Shown here: one piece after another, positions 55,849-64,000 of the stretch | Numbering within the stretch: the stretch's first letter is position 1 | Layout: each line of letters starts with the position of its first letter | Assembly: GCA_036380735.1 (NCBI GenBank) | Contig: DASVEE010000047.1 | Span: 62,001-126,000 of the forward strand | Direction of reading: 5' to 3' | Origin: DASVEE01 sp036380735 | GTDB taxonomy: Bacteria > Acidobacteriota > Thermoanaerobaculia > Gp7-AA8 | Length of the DNA: 64,000 nt | Position numbers and translations under genes: made by a program | The notes under the pieces: model-generated | What the model was told of the DNA's origin: nothing | Database searches by the model: none | Seen by the model: only the letters and a program-made list of their open reading frames with translations

Positions 55849-55935
55849 TGGGACAAATGGGACTTATAGGACCTATAGGACGTATGGGACTAATGGGACT
55901 TATGGGATTGCCGTTGGTCCCATAAGTCCCATCGC
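55847..55935. repeat. family A inverted repeat between convergent genes
   Basis: GATGGGACAAATGGGACTTA left; GGTCCCATAAGTCCCATCGC right. The first bases overlap the TGA stop of the EamA gene. Confidence 0.78.
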
Positions 55936-55949
55936 CTACGACCGGCGGC

Positions 55950-57992
55950 TCACTGCAACTGCGTCAGTTCCATGCGTCCTCCGGCGCTCTCTTCCTTCAC
56001 GACGAGGCCGTGCTCGACCGAGTACCAGATCGTGCTCTGCTGCAGGTCCGGATCGGTGGCGCCGTTGACGCCGCGCACCTTCACCGTGAGGAACGTACCG
56101 GCGGCGGTCGTCACGCTCTCGTTCACCGCGAGCACTTCTCCCGTCGCCGCCGGGCGGTTGATGGTCTTCTCCGACGGCGAGATGCCGGTCACGATCACGC
56201 GCTGCGCCACCGCCGGAATCGACCACGTCTGTCCGGCACACCACGTCGAGGCGGGCGCGATCGGCATCGCGGGCGTGAAGGTCGAGTCCGTATTCACGTT
56301 CACCACGAAGCCGGATACGGACGTCGTCGACTTCGAGATCGCGCGCGTGATCTGACGGAGATCGTTGGCGACGGTGAAGTCGAAAAAGGAGTCGATCTCC
56401 GTCACGAAGCCGGCGGTCGTCACCTTCTCCGTCGCTTCCTGACGCGTGGCCGTATCGGTGAGGAACGTGCCCACGCGCGTGCTCGTGCCGCCGTCGTTCG
56501 CCGTGGTGACGTACGTGAACTTCAGACCGGCGCGCATGAACGGCACGGTCACGCAGTCGCCTCCGGCCGCATTCGCCGCCGCGACGACGGCCGGGATGTA
56601 GATCGCGTCGCCGGAACGGTTGTCGATCTGCGAGACGTAGGCGGCGTACGACGCGGCGCGCGCGGTGGTGGTGATCGCGAGCGACGCGCTCTCCGCGTTG
56701 GGGACGCCGACGTAGGAGAAGACGTCGTCGAGCTGCGTCATCTGCGACGCTTCGAGCGTCACGCCGCGCGTGCCGAGCACCGTCCCGTTGCTGCCGCGCA
56801 GAGTCAGCGTGAGCTCGGCGGCGCTTTCGGCGAGATTGAAGATGCCGAGGTTGGCGCGGTAGCCGTGGGTGGTGAGGCCGGCGAAGCGGGCATCGTCGCG
56901 GATGGTGAGTGCGGATGCGATGGCCACGCCTGCGGCGTCCTGACCGTACGTGCCGTTCGGCGTGTCGTTGTAGGTGCGGGAGACGGCGAGGAGCTTCTGG
57001 CTCGACGTGATGCGCAGGCCGCCCATCGCGCTCATCTGGCCGAACGTCTTCGCGATGACGTCGTCGAGCACGAGCAGTTGCCGCGGCGGAATCGCGAGCG
57101 TCGTCGTCAACGACGGGGCGCCGCTCGCACCGCGCGCGTGCAACGCGAGCGTCACGGTAGCGGTGCTCGCGCCGCTGTTGTAGAGGCGGACGTCGGAGCG
57201 CCAGGCGGAGCCGCCGGCGCCGTCGAGATGCGCCGCCGCGGCGATGACGAGCTCCTGCGCGGCGGCGTTCGCGCGCTGCGCCATGACCGCGACCGGATCG
57301 CCGGTGCGGTTGTCGACGACGGAGGCGTACGCCACGATCGGCGCGGTCGCTTTCACCTCCGCGCGCGCCGCGTTCGCGGCCGGCGCGCCGACGACGCCGA
57401 AGACGTCGTTGAGCTGCATGTGGCTGAGCGGAGCGAGGTCGAGGCTGCGCGTGCCGAGGTTGAGGTTGGCGGCGTCGAAGAGGGTGATGGTGACGGTTGC
57501 GGGTTGTTCGGTCGTCGAGGCGAAGCCCACGTTCGTGCGGAACGCGTCGCTTTTCGTGAGGTAGATGAGGTGGCCGGTCTCCCCCGCCCCGAGCGCGTCT
57601 TCTGTGCGCACGCCCGGCAGGTATTGCCCGTAGGTGGCGCCGTCGACCTCGTTGTAGGTGCGGCTGCTGACGACGAGGGCACTCGTCGAGTCGATGGCCA
57701 GGGCTCCGGTGCCGCTCGTGGCGAACTTCGTCTCGAGAATGTCGGCGACGATCGCCTGTCCGGCCGCCGGGACGTCGATCGCGACGCTGGTCGCGCCGCG
57801 ATTGTCGCTGTTCGATCTCAGGAGCGTGATGCACGCCGTGGCAGGCGCGCCCGAGGGATTGACGAGGCGCAGCTCGGTTTTCCAGTTGGTGCCCGCGCCG
57901 CCCGTGGCATGCGCGGCGGCCGGAACGATCCAGCGGCCGGCGTACGAATGCGTAGCAACCAGAGAGAGCAGCAGGGCGAGAAGTCGTGTCAT
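55950..57992 (-). CDS. large secreted protein with repeated beta-rich domains
   Basis: 680 residues from 57992, signal peptide MTRLLALLLSLVATHSYAG. At least three repeats of about 125-150 residues: GAGTNWKTELRLVNPSGAPA, GAGGSAWRSDVRLYNSGAST and AGLTTHGYRANLGIFNLAES, each followed by Tyr-x-x-(V/T)-x-G-x-YGQ (RTYNEVDGATYGQYLP, RTYNDTPNGTYGQDAAG) and MTQLDDVFSYVGVPNAESAS-type sequence. Such proteins are common and secreted in Acidobacteriota; function unknown. Ends with a separate beta-rich domain. Confidence 0.82.
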   Translation of the reverse strand: MTRLLALLLSLVATHSYAGRWIVPAAAHATGGAGTNWKTELRLVNPSGAPATACITLLRSNSDNRGATSVAIDVPAAGQAIVADILETKFATSGTGALAIDSTSALVVSSRTYNEVDGATYGQYLPGVRTEDALGAGETGHLIYLTKSDAFRTNVGFASTTEQPATVTITLFDAANLNLGTRSLDLAPLSHMQLNDVFGVVGAPAANAARAEVKATAPIVAYASVVDNRTGDPVAVMAQRANAAAQELVIAAAAHLDGAGGSAWRSDVRLYNSGASTATVTLALHARGASGAPSLTTTLAIPPRQLLVLDDVIAKTFGQMSAMGGLRITSSQKLLAVSRTYNDTPNGTYGQDAAGVAIASALTIRDDARFAGLTTHGYRANLGIFNLAESAAELTLTLRGSNGTVLGTRGVTLEASQMTQLDDVFSYVGVPNAESASLAITTTARAASYAAYVSQIDNRSGDAIYIPAVVAAANAAGGDCVTVPFMRAGLKFTYVTTANDGGTSTRVGTFLTDTATRQEATEKVTTAGFVTEIDSFFDFTVANDLRQITRAISKSTTSVSGFVVNVNTDSTFTPAMPIAPASTWCAGQTWSIPAVAQRVIVTGISPSEKTINRPAATGEVLAVNESVTTAAGTFLTVKVRGVNGATDPDLQQSTIWYSVEHGLVVKEESAGGRMELTQLQ

Positions 57993-58056
57993 GGCGGAAG
58001 CTCCTTTCGCGTTCCACGACATCGCGCAAAGGGCGGGGGAAAGTTGTCATCGGGGG

Positions 58057-58120
58057 ACGATGGGACGAATAGGACGAATAGGACGGCCTATCGGTCCTAT
58101 GGCCCATTCGTCCTATCGTG
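58057..58120. repeat. family A inverted repeat supplying the kinase stop codon
   Basis: ACGATGGGACGAATAGGACG left, CCCATTCGTCCTATCGT right. The TAG stop of the kinase gene (CGA-TAG on the minus strand, 58113-58115) lies in its right end. Confidence 0.8.
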
Positions 58121-61100
58121 CCCGTTGGGCAATCAGGGCGTAGCCGCGCGCCTGCGCGTCACGCGCCACCGCTGCCCTGGCGGCCTGGTCGGCGGTCACT
58201 TCCGCCAGCGCCAGGCGCGCTTCGAAGGCGGGCAACGCCAGTTGTTTCGTGCGCGCTTCTTCGGCCGCGCGGCGCAGCAGCGCTTTGCCGGCGGCGCCGC
58301 CGAGGATGCGGGCCTGGGTGATGGAGATGGCCAGGCGCAGATTCACGTCGCTGGTAGCCGGCGCGGCGGCGATCGCCGCTTCCGCCTCGGCGCGCTTTCC
58401 CTGCGCCAGCAGGGCACGCGCGAGCAGCTCCATCGCCGCGGCTTCGCCATCCTTCGCCTTCCGCGCGCGGAGGTCCGCCGCCGCCGCACGCGCCGCATTC
58501 GCCGCCGCGTCCGCACGTCCCTCGGCCAGATCGAGCGACGCCAGCGCGAGCCGCGCGAGCGCGGCGCTCAGCGCGTCCTTCACCTCGGCGTCAATCGCCA
58601 GCGACTCGTCGTACCGCGCGCGCGCCTCCGCGAGCTTCCCCTCGGCGAACGCGAGCTCGCCGAGGCCGGCGAGCGCGTAGGCCAGCGTCTTTTTGCGGCC
58701 GAGCTTTCTCGCGAGCGCCACTCCTTCGTCGTACCTCGCACGCGACGCGGCGAGCTCCCCGCGCCAGCGCAGCACCTCGGCCGTGTTCACGACGGCATCG
58801 AGCTGCGTTGCCTGATCGCCGATCGTCTTCGCCACCGCCGCGGCGGAGGCGTACGTCTGCGTGGCCTCGTCGAGGCGCCCCTGCAGTTGCTGGACGGCGC
58901 CGATGTTCGTCAGAGTGCTTCCCATGATCCGCCGGTGATCGATGGCGCGCGCGAGCTCGTAGGCCTCGCGCGCGATGGTCTCGCACTCCGCGAGATCACC
59001 GCGCATGAAGGCGAGGATCGAGAGGTTCGTCAGCGTCTGCGCTTCCTGCGCGCGGTTGCCGATGCGGCGCTGGATCTCGAGGGCGCGCGTGAACTGCACC
59101 TCGGCCGCGGGGATCTCGCCGCGGTTCATGAGGATGTTCGCCATGTTGCCGACGGCGCGTCCTCGCCCACCTTCATCGCCAGCGGCGCGGAACATCTCCT
59201 CGGCGCCGCGCAGCGACGCGAGTGCGAGATCGGTATTGCCGCTGCCGCTGAAGGCGAAGCCCTGGTTCATCCGCGCACGGGCGATGATGAGGCGCGCGCC
59301 GGCCGCTTTCCCCTTCTCCTCCGCCGCGCGCGCGACGCGCAGCTCGCGCTCGTACTCGGTCAACGACTGCGCCGCATCCGCCTCCGCCAAGTCGATGCGC
59401 GGATCGTCGCGCAGCGGCGGCGGAAGCTCGCGTAACCGCACTACGGTGTCGAGCGCGTCTTTCGCTTTCGAGGCGTTGATCTGGACCTGCGCCAGCGCGA
59501 GGCCGTACGTCAGGTCGTCAGGGAAGAACGTGCGGAGCGAGCCGAGGATCTCGATCGCTTTCTCCCACTCGCGGCTGTAGTGGTAGTAGCGTCCTTCGAT
59601 CTGCAGCCGCTCGGCGCGCTCGAGGTGCGTAGAGAGGTCGAACGCCTTGCGCGCCGCGTCGCGCGCTTCGGCTTCGTAGCCGGTGACCCAGAGGGCCTGC
59701 GCCAGCGCGTCGTATGCGAGCGGAAAGTCGGGCTCGCGCTCGATGGCCTGCTCGAACAGCGTGCGCGCGCCGCGCGCGTCGAAGCGGCGCAGCTTCGCCA
59801 GTCCTTCGGTGTAGAAGCGCACCGCCTCCGGATTCGACGGCTTCGACGCACGCAGCCCCACGGCCGCGGTGTCGGAGATGTCGGCAACGCCGAGAGCCGT
59901 GCGCAACCGCGCACCGGCGCGCGAGACGACGTCGATGAGCTCCGCTTCGCTGCCGGCTTCCGAGACGGTGGCGACGGTTTCGCCGCTGCCGGCATCCTGG
60001 ACGCGCGCGTCGAGCCGCAGCTTGCCGTCCGGCAGGACGACGTACGTGCCGCCGACGAGCAGGTCGGCGCCGAGGTTCTTCGGCCCGAGCTGCTGCACGG
60101 ATTCGCTCGGGATCGCGCGCAGCTTCTCCCCTGCCGCGAGCTCGCTGGCGAGCATCTCCGCGAACGCGTCGCCGAGCCACGCGCCCTCGCCGCGATTGGA
60201 GAGGTTGCGGAAGCCGGTGACGGCGAAGGCGCGCCGCGGTGCGAACGAAGCCTTGACCGCGGCTGCCGGCGTTTCGAGCGTGCGCGGCCACCACTTCGCC
60301 ACGCCGACGACCGTCGCGAAGATGAGCGCGAGCAGGGCGAAGAGCGCGAAGCGTTGCCTCGTCGAACGGGTGAACTTCGGGCCTCCCTCTTCGAGCGCGC
60401 GCACGACCTCGCGGGAGCTGGTAAAGCGCCGCGATGGATCGCGCTCGAGGCAGCGGAGGATCACCGACTCCCACTTTGCATCGAGCGCCGGCACGAGCGT
60501 GCGCGGCGTCGGCGCCGCTTTCTGGAGCCGGCTCATCGCCGTGGCGTACGCCGTGTTGCCGTGGAACGGCAGCTTGCCCGTGACCATCTCGAACATGACG
60601 ATGCCGAGGGCGTAGACGTCGCTGGCGGCGCTGACGTCGCCGCTTTCGACCTGCTCGGGCGACATGTAGTCGGGCGTCCCCATCATCGTGCCGGGATCGG
60701 TGAGGGCGGAGCGTTCGCCCGTCTGTAAGGCGAGGCCGAAGTCGGTGATGACGGCGCGCGAGCCGACGAGCATCACGTTGGCGCTCTTGAAGTCGCGGTG
60801 GACGATCCCGGCGTCGTGCGCGGCGGCGAGTCCCTCCGCGAGCTGCCGCACGATGGGCAGCGCTTCCTCGACGGGAAGGCGGCCAGTGCGGTCGAGGCGC
60901 TCGGCGAGCGTCTCGCCGCTCAGCAGCTCCATCGACACGAAGGCAATGGACGATTCGGATTGCGAGACGTCGAAGATGCGGCAGACGTTCGGATGCGTGA
61001 CTTTGCGCGCGAGCTGGATCTCGCGCTTGAAGCGGAGCAGCGCGCGGTCGTCGGGGGCGAGCTCCGGGCGGACGATCTTGAGGGCGACGTTCTCTTCGAG

Positions 61101-61370
61101 GTACGCGTCGCGCGCTTCGTAGACCTCGCCCATGCCGCCGCTGCCGAGGAGGCCGACGATCTCGTAGCGGTTGGCGATGCGCTCGCCGGGGCGGAAACTG
61201 CGGCGCTCGAGGCGGTCGACCGCTTCCCAGGGGGCGTCGTGCGAGGCCAGCAGTGCATCGACCTCTTTGCGGATGTCCGCGTCAGAGCATTCGCGATCGA
61301 GCCAGGCGGCGCGCTCCTGCGGCGGCAGGTCGATGGCGGCCTGAAAGAGGCGCCGGATTTCGGGCCACAT
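58113..61370 (-). CDS. Ser/Thr protein kinase with TM helix and TPR array
   Basis: 1085 residues from ATG 61370. N-terminal ~60 residues (MWPEIRRLFQAAIDLPPQER, LDRECSDADIRKEVDALLAS) typical of acidobacterial kinases; kinase domain with G-loop GSGGMG (75-80), Lys98, HRDFKSANVM (191-200), DFG (210-212) and MSPEQ; TM near 365 (RFALFALLALIFATVVGVAK); then a TolB-like middle part (AVTGFRNLSNRGEGAWLGDA) and about seven TPRs (LFEQAIEREPDFPLAYDALA). Adjacent ECF sigma gene on the same strand, probably one regulatory unit. Confidence 0.94.
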   Translation of the reverse strand: MWPEIRRLFQAAIDLPPQERAAWLDRECSDADIRKEVDALLASHDAPWEAVDRLERRSFRPGERIANRYEIVGLLGSGGMGEVYEARDAYLEENVALKIVRPELAPDDRALLRFKREIQLARKVTHPNVCRIFDVSQSESSIAFVSMELLSGETLAERLDRTGRLPVEEALPIVRQLAEGLAAAHDAGIVHRDFKSANVMLVGSRAVITDFGLALQTGERSALTDPGTMMGTPDYMSPEQVESGDVSAASDVYALGIVMFEMVTGKLPFHGNTAYATAMSRLQKAAPTPRTLVPALDAKWESVILRCLERDPSRRFTSSREVVRALEEGGPKFTRSTRQRFALFALLALIFATVVGVAKWWPRTLETPAAAVKASFAPRRAFAVTGFRNLSNRGEGAWLGDAFAEMLASELAAGEKLRAIPSESVQQLGPKNLGADLLVGGTYVVLPDGKLRLDARVQDAGSGETVATVSEAGSEAELIDVVSRAGARLRTALGVADISDTAAVGLRASKPSNPEAVRFYTEGLAKLRRFDARGARTLFEQAIEREPDFPLAYDALAQALWVTGYEAEARDAARKAFDLSTHLERAERLQIEGRYYHYSREWEKAIEILGSLRTFFPDDLTYGLALAQVQINASKAKDALDTVVRLRELPPPLRDDPRIDLAEADAAQSLTEYERELRVARAAEEKGKAAGARLIIARARMNQGFAFSGSGNTDLALASLRGAEEMFRAAGDEGGRGRAVGNMANILMNRGEIPAAEVQFTRALEIQRRIGNRAQEAQTLTNLSILAFMRGDLAECETIAREAYELARAIDHRRIMGSTLTNIGAVQQLQGRLDEATQTYASAAAVAKTIGDQATQLDAVVNTAEVLRWRGELAASRARYDEGVALARKLGRKKTLAYALAGLGELAFAEGKLAEARARYDESLAIDAEVKDALSAALARLALASLDLAEGRADAAANAARAAAADLRARKAKDGEAAAMELLARALLAQGKRAEAEAAIAAAPATSDVNLRLAISITQARILGGAAGKALLRRAAEEARTKQLALPAFEARLALAEVTADQAARAAVARDAQARGYALIAQRAR

Positions 61371-61389
61371 CAGGCGGAGACTCCGCGGA

Positions 61390-61592
61390 GGAACGATGGG
61401 ACTAATAGGACGTATGGGACGAATGGGACAGATGGGACAAGGCGCGCAGCCTGCCAGCCGGCCGGTCCACCGGCAGCTTGCCGGTGAGTGCATGCAGGCG
61501 CGGCGCAGATAACTGCCTTCGCGGAAGTCCTACAGGTCCTATCCGTCCTATAGGTCCTATTCGTCCTATAGGTCCCATCTGTCCTATCGTTT
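61390..61592. repeat. family A inverted repeat
   Basis: Left arm ACGATGGGACTAATAGGACG (61390-61440), right arm from GTCCTACAGGTCCTATCCGT to TCTGTCCTATCGTTTTC. The loop of about 90 nt contains an imperfect GC-rich stem (GCCGGCCGGTCCACCGGC). Confidence 0.8.
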
Positions 61593-61614
61593 TCCCGTCG
61601 GCGCCTCATGCGGG

Positions 61615-62178
61615 TCAGCGCACTCCTTCGACCATGGCGCGGCGCAGCCAGGCGCGGGCCATGGCCCAGTCGCGGCTGACCGTCGACGTCGAGACCTGCA
61701 GCTCCTCGGCGATTGCTTCGAGGTCGAGGCCGGCGAAGAAGCGCAGCTCCACGATGCGGCTCTGCTGGGCGTCCAGTTCCGCCAGTTTCTCCAGTGCGGC
61801 GTCGAGGACCAGCACATCGAGGTCGGGCTCGGCGCTGGTGGCGCTGACGTCGCTAAGCGTGACGCGCACGGCGTCGCCGCCGCGCTTCTGCGAGCCTTTG
61901 CGCCGCGCGTAGTCGACCAGGATGCGGCGCATCAGCGTGGCGGAGGCGGCGAAGAAATGCGCGCGGTCACGCCAGGAGACTTTGCGCTGGTCGACGAGGC
62001 GGAGGTAGACCTCGTTCACGAGCGCGCCCGCTTCGAGCGTATGGTCGGGACGCTCGTGCCGCAGGTGCGCACGCGCGAGCTTGTGCAGTTCGTCGGCGAT
62101 GAGCGGAACGAGCGCGTCGAGCGCGGCGGCATCGCCGTCGCTCCACTGCAGCAGCAGCCGGGTGATCGGGGTGGTCAC
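61615..62178 (-). CDS. ECF-type RNA polymerase sigma factor (acidobacterial subfamily)
   Basis: 187 residues: ITRLLLQWSDGDAAALDALV, LEAGALVNEVYLRLVDQRKV, SWRDRAHFFAASATLMRRIL, DYARRKGSQKRG (region 2), then KLAELDAQQSRIVELRFFAG and LEAIAEELQVSTSTVSRDWA (region 4). Matches the TIGR02999 type of ECF-like sigma factors, which sit next to large Ser/Thr kinase genes. It would direct transcription of envelope or signalling genes; targets not seen here. Confidence 0.93.
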   Translation of the reverse strand: MTTPITRLLLQWSDGDAAALDALVPLIADELHKLARAHLRHERPDHTLEAGALVNEVYLRLVDQRKVSWRDRAHFFAASATLMRRILVDYARRKGSQKRGGDAVRVTLSDVSATSAEPDLDVLVLDAALEKLAELDAQQSRIVELRFFAGLDLEAIAEELQVSTSTVSRDWAMARAWLRRAMVEGVR

Positions 62179-62204
62179 GAGTGTGTGCGACGGAGTTTAG
62201 CGGA

Positions 62205-63866
62205 TTACGCGACCAGGATTCGTGCGCGTTCGATCGCGTCGTCGAACGTCTCGACGAGCTCGAACTCGGCACCGAACGCGTGAATGGCCCGGGCCGGCTG
62301 CTCGCGCACTTCCGTCAGGATCAGCGCCGTCTTCTGCGCCTTCGTCTTGTGGCGCATCTGGTCGAGCGCGTGAATGCCTGTGGCGTCGATCGCTGGGACG
62401 TTGCGCATGCGGAGGATGAAGACTTTCGGCGGCCTGGCGATCTCCGACATCACGTCCTTCAGCTTGTCGGCGGCGCCGAAGAAGAAGGGGCCGTTGACCT
62501 CGTAGACCTCGACACCCTGCGGCACCTCGTGGCCGGCGACGAGGCGCTTCCGCTTCCGCACCTGCGTGATCTCGTTCGGATCTTCATTGCGGTCGCGCAG
62601 CTCGTTCGTCACCCCCTCGACGTTCGTCAGTTCGGACATCCTCTTCATGAAGAGGAGCGACGCCGCCACGACACCGACCTGCACGGCGACCGTGAGATCG
62701 ACGAAGACGGTCAGCGCAAATGTGATGATGAGGATGAAGATGTCGCTCTTCGGCGCGCGCAGCAGTCCGGCGAACGCGCGCCATTCGCTCATGTGATACG
62801 AGACGACCACGAGGATCGCGGCGAGCGACGCCAGCGGCACCATCGCCGCCCACTTGCCGACGAACACGAGGATCAGGAGCAGCGTGACGGCGTGCGTCAT
62901 GCCGGCAATCGGCGTGCGGCCGCCGGTGCGGACGTTCGTCGCCGTGCGCGCGATGGCGCCGGTCGCCGGGATGCCGCCGAAGATCGGCGAGGCAATGTTG
63001 GCGATGCCCTGCGCGACGAGCTCCATGTTCGATTTGTGGCGCGAGCCGATCATGCCGTCGGCGACGACCGCGGAGAGGAGCGACTCAATGGCCGCGAGCA
63101 GCGCCACCGTAACGGCCGGTGAAATCAGCTCGCGCATGCGCGACCACGGGATGTCGGGCCAGTCCGGCGCCGGCAGCGTCGACGGCACGCCGCCGAAGCG
63201 CGAGCCGATGGTCTCCACAGGGAGGTCGAACACGGCGACGACGATGGTCGCCGCGATCATCGCCACGAACGGCGCGGGGACGAGGCGCGAGACTTTCGGC
63301 CAGAGGATGAGCAGCAGGAGCGTGCCGAGCGCGATGCTCGCGGTTGTCCAGTCGATCGACGGCAGATGTGTGGCGTACGCCAGCCACTTCTCGACGAACT
63401 CCGGCGGCACGGCACCCATCTTCAGCCCGAGGAAGTCTTTGACTTGGGAGGAGAAGATGATGACGGCGATGCCCGCGGTGAAACCGGTGACGACCGGATA
63501 CGGGATGAACTTGATGAGCGCACCCATGCGCAGGAGTCCCATGCCGATGAGGAGCACCCCCGCGATGACGGTGCAGATGGCCAGGCCTTCATAGCCGTAC
63601 TGCGAGACGATGCCGTAGACGATGACGACGAACGCACCGGTGGGGCCGCCGATCTGGACGCGACTGCCGCCGAGGGCGGAGATGAGGAAGCCGGCGACGA
63701 TGGCCGTGTAGAGCCCGCGCTCCGGCGGCACGCCCGACGCGATGGCGAACGCCAGGGCCAGAGGAAGGGCAACGATACCGACGACGACGCCGGCAATCAG
63801 ATCGCGCACGACCTGCTCGCGCGTCATCCCCTCACGAATGGCAACGATGGACTTGGGGACGAACAA
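62205..63866 (-). CDS. SulP family anion transporter with STAS domain
   Basis: 553 residues from a TTG at 63866; an ATG at 63827 (MTREQVVRDLIAGVVVGIVA) is also possible. SLC26A/SulP core with about 12 TM segments: LPLALAFAIASGVPPERGLY, SALGGSRVQIGGPTGAFVVI (signature), YPVVTGFTAGIAVIIFSSQV, NIASPIFGGIPATGAIARTA. The C-terminal STAS domain contains GVEVYEVNGPFFFGAADKLK and RMRNVPAIDATGIHALDQMR. Transports sulfate, bicarbonate or another anion; which one cannot be read from sequence. Confidence 0.93.
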   Translation of the reverse strand: MFVPKSIVAIREGMTREQVVRDLIAGVVVGIVALPLALAFAIASGVPPERGLYTAIVAGFLISALGGSRVQIGGPTGAFVVIVYGIVSQYGYEGLAICTVIAGVLLIGMGLLRMGALIKFIPYPVVTGFTAGIAVIIFSSQVKDFLGLKMGAVPPEFVEKWLAYATHLPSIDWTTASIALGTLLLLILWPKVSRLVPAPFVAMIAATIVVAVFDLPVETIGSRFGGVPSTLPAPDWPDIPWSRMRELISPAVTVALLAAIESLLSAVVADGMIGSRHKSNMELVAQGIANIASPIFGGIPATGAIARTATNVRTGGRTPIAGMTHAVTLLLILVFVGKWAAMVPLASLAAILVVVSYHMSEWRAFAGLLRAPKSDIFILIITFALTVFVDLTVAVQVGVVAASLLFMKRMSELTNVEGVTNELRDRNEDPNEITQVRKRKRLVAGHEVPQGVEVYEVNGPFFFGAADKLKDVMSEIARPPKVFILRMRNVPAIDATGIHALDQMRHKTKAQKTALILTEVREQPARAIHAFGAEFELVETFDDAIERARILVA

Positions 63867-63899
63867 CCTGCGGCGAATTATGTCATGTGGGATGGGGGT

Positions 63900-63968
63900 G
63901 ATAGCGACAGGACGAATGGGACCTATGGGATCGATGCTTCATGCATCGGTCCCACGGTCCCATCCGTC
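63900..63968. repeat. family A inverted repeat, short
   Basis: GACAGGACGAATGGGACCTA left, GGTCCCACGGTCCCATCCG right, around an inner palindrome ATCGATGCTTCATGCATCGGT. Lies upstream of the SulP start; nothing else is seen before the window end. Confidence 0.7.
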
Positions 63969-64000
63969 GGGGCCTGCGGTTCTCTCTCGGTCACCGCGTC

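Noticed and set aside
56010..59435. Long plus-strand open frame (about 1140 codons)
   Set aside because: It runs antisense to the secreted repeat protein and the kinase, both of which are supported by signal peptide, repeats and kinase motifs. High-GC antisense frames stay open by codon bias.

Overview
The window is GC-rich chromosomal DNA that reads like a member of the Acidobacteriota, possibly a Thermoanaerobaculia-like lineage. This is inferred from gene content: a PASTA-less Ser/Thr kinase with a TPR tail next to an acidobacterial-type ECF sigma factor, S9 peptidases, a CADD-family protein, a CHAT-domain protein and TonB/GspG-like chimeras. There is no rRNA or tRNA to place it firmly. 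Genes are compact, and almost every intergenic gap holds a low-complexity inverted repeat.

Layout. 1-5.6 kb: partial PLP aminotransferase, S9 peptidase, GT39-like membrane protein. 5.7-14.4 kb: an accessory island with DarG and a frameshifted DarT, two divergent small DNA-binding genes, a two-gene unit ending in a DUF488 protein, and a 1307-residue PD-(D/E)XK-NACHT STAND protein. This is the best candidate for defence biology. 14.6-15.3 kb: a 21-nt minisatellite. 15.6-22.3 kb: aconitase, CADD-family oxidase, erythromycin-esterase-like protein, PlsB-like acyltransferase. 22.6-25.4 kb: NAD-salvage operon (pncB, NrtR-type Nudix regulator, pncA) with a perfect inverted-repeat operator. 25.6-31.8 kb: frameshifted secreted protein, two tandem secreted TPR paralogues, CHAT protein. 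31.9-38.1 kb: small accessory genes, partly lower in GC, with a hendecad-repeat coiled coil, a second 21-nt minisatellite, a lipoprotein and a membrane protein. 38.5-48.9 kb: BNR propeller, class A beta-lactamase-like hydrolase coupled to a TonB-like protein, transketolase, a frameshifted V4R-like gene, cyclic-nucleotide-binding protein, DJ-1/PfpI, M48 protease. 49-53.8 kb: MacAB-type exporter (adaptor, ATPase, two permeases). 53.8-63.9 kb: methyltransferase, GNAT, EamA transporter, large secreted repeat protein, kinase-TPR with ECF sigma, SulP transporter.

The strongest non-genic signal is a set of at least five unrelated low-complexity inverted-repeat families (A-E) at gene ends. Family A has conserved outer ends (ACGATRGGAC) and supplies the stop codon of at least three genes. 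Family C has added C-terminal tails to at least two proteins. Several genes carry single-base frameshifts; either decay or assembly indels could explain them.
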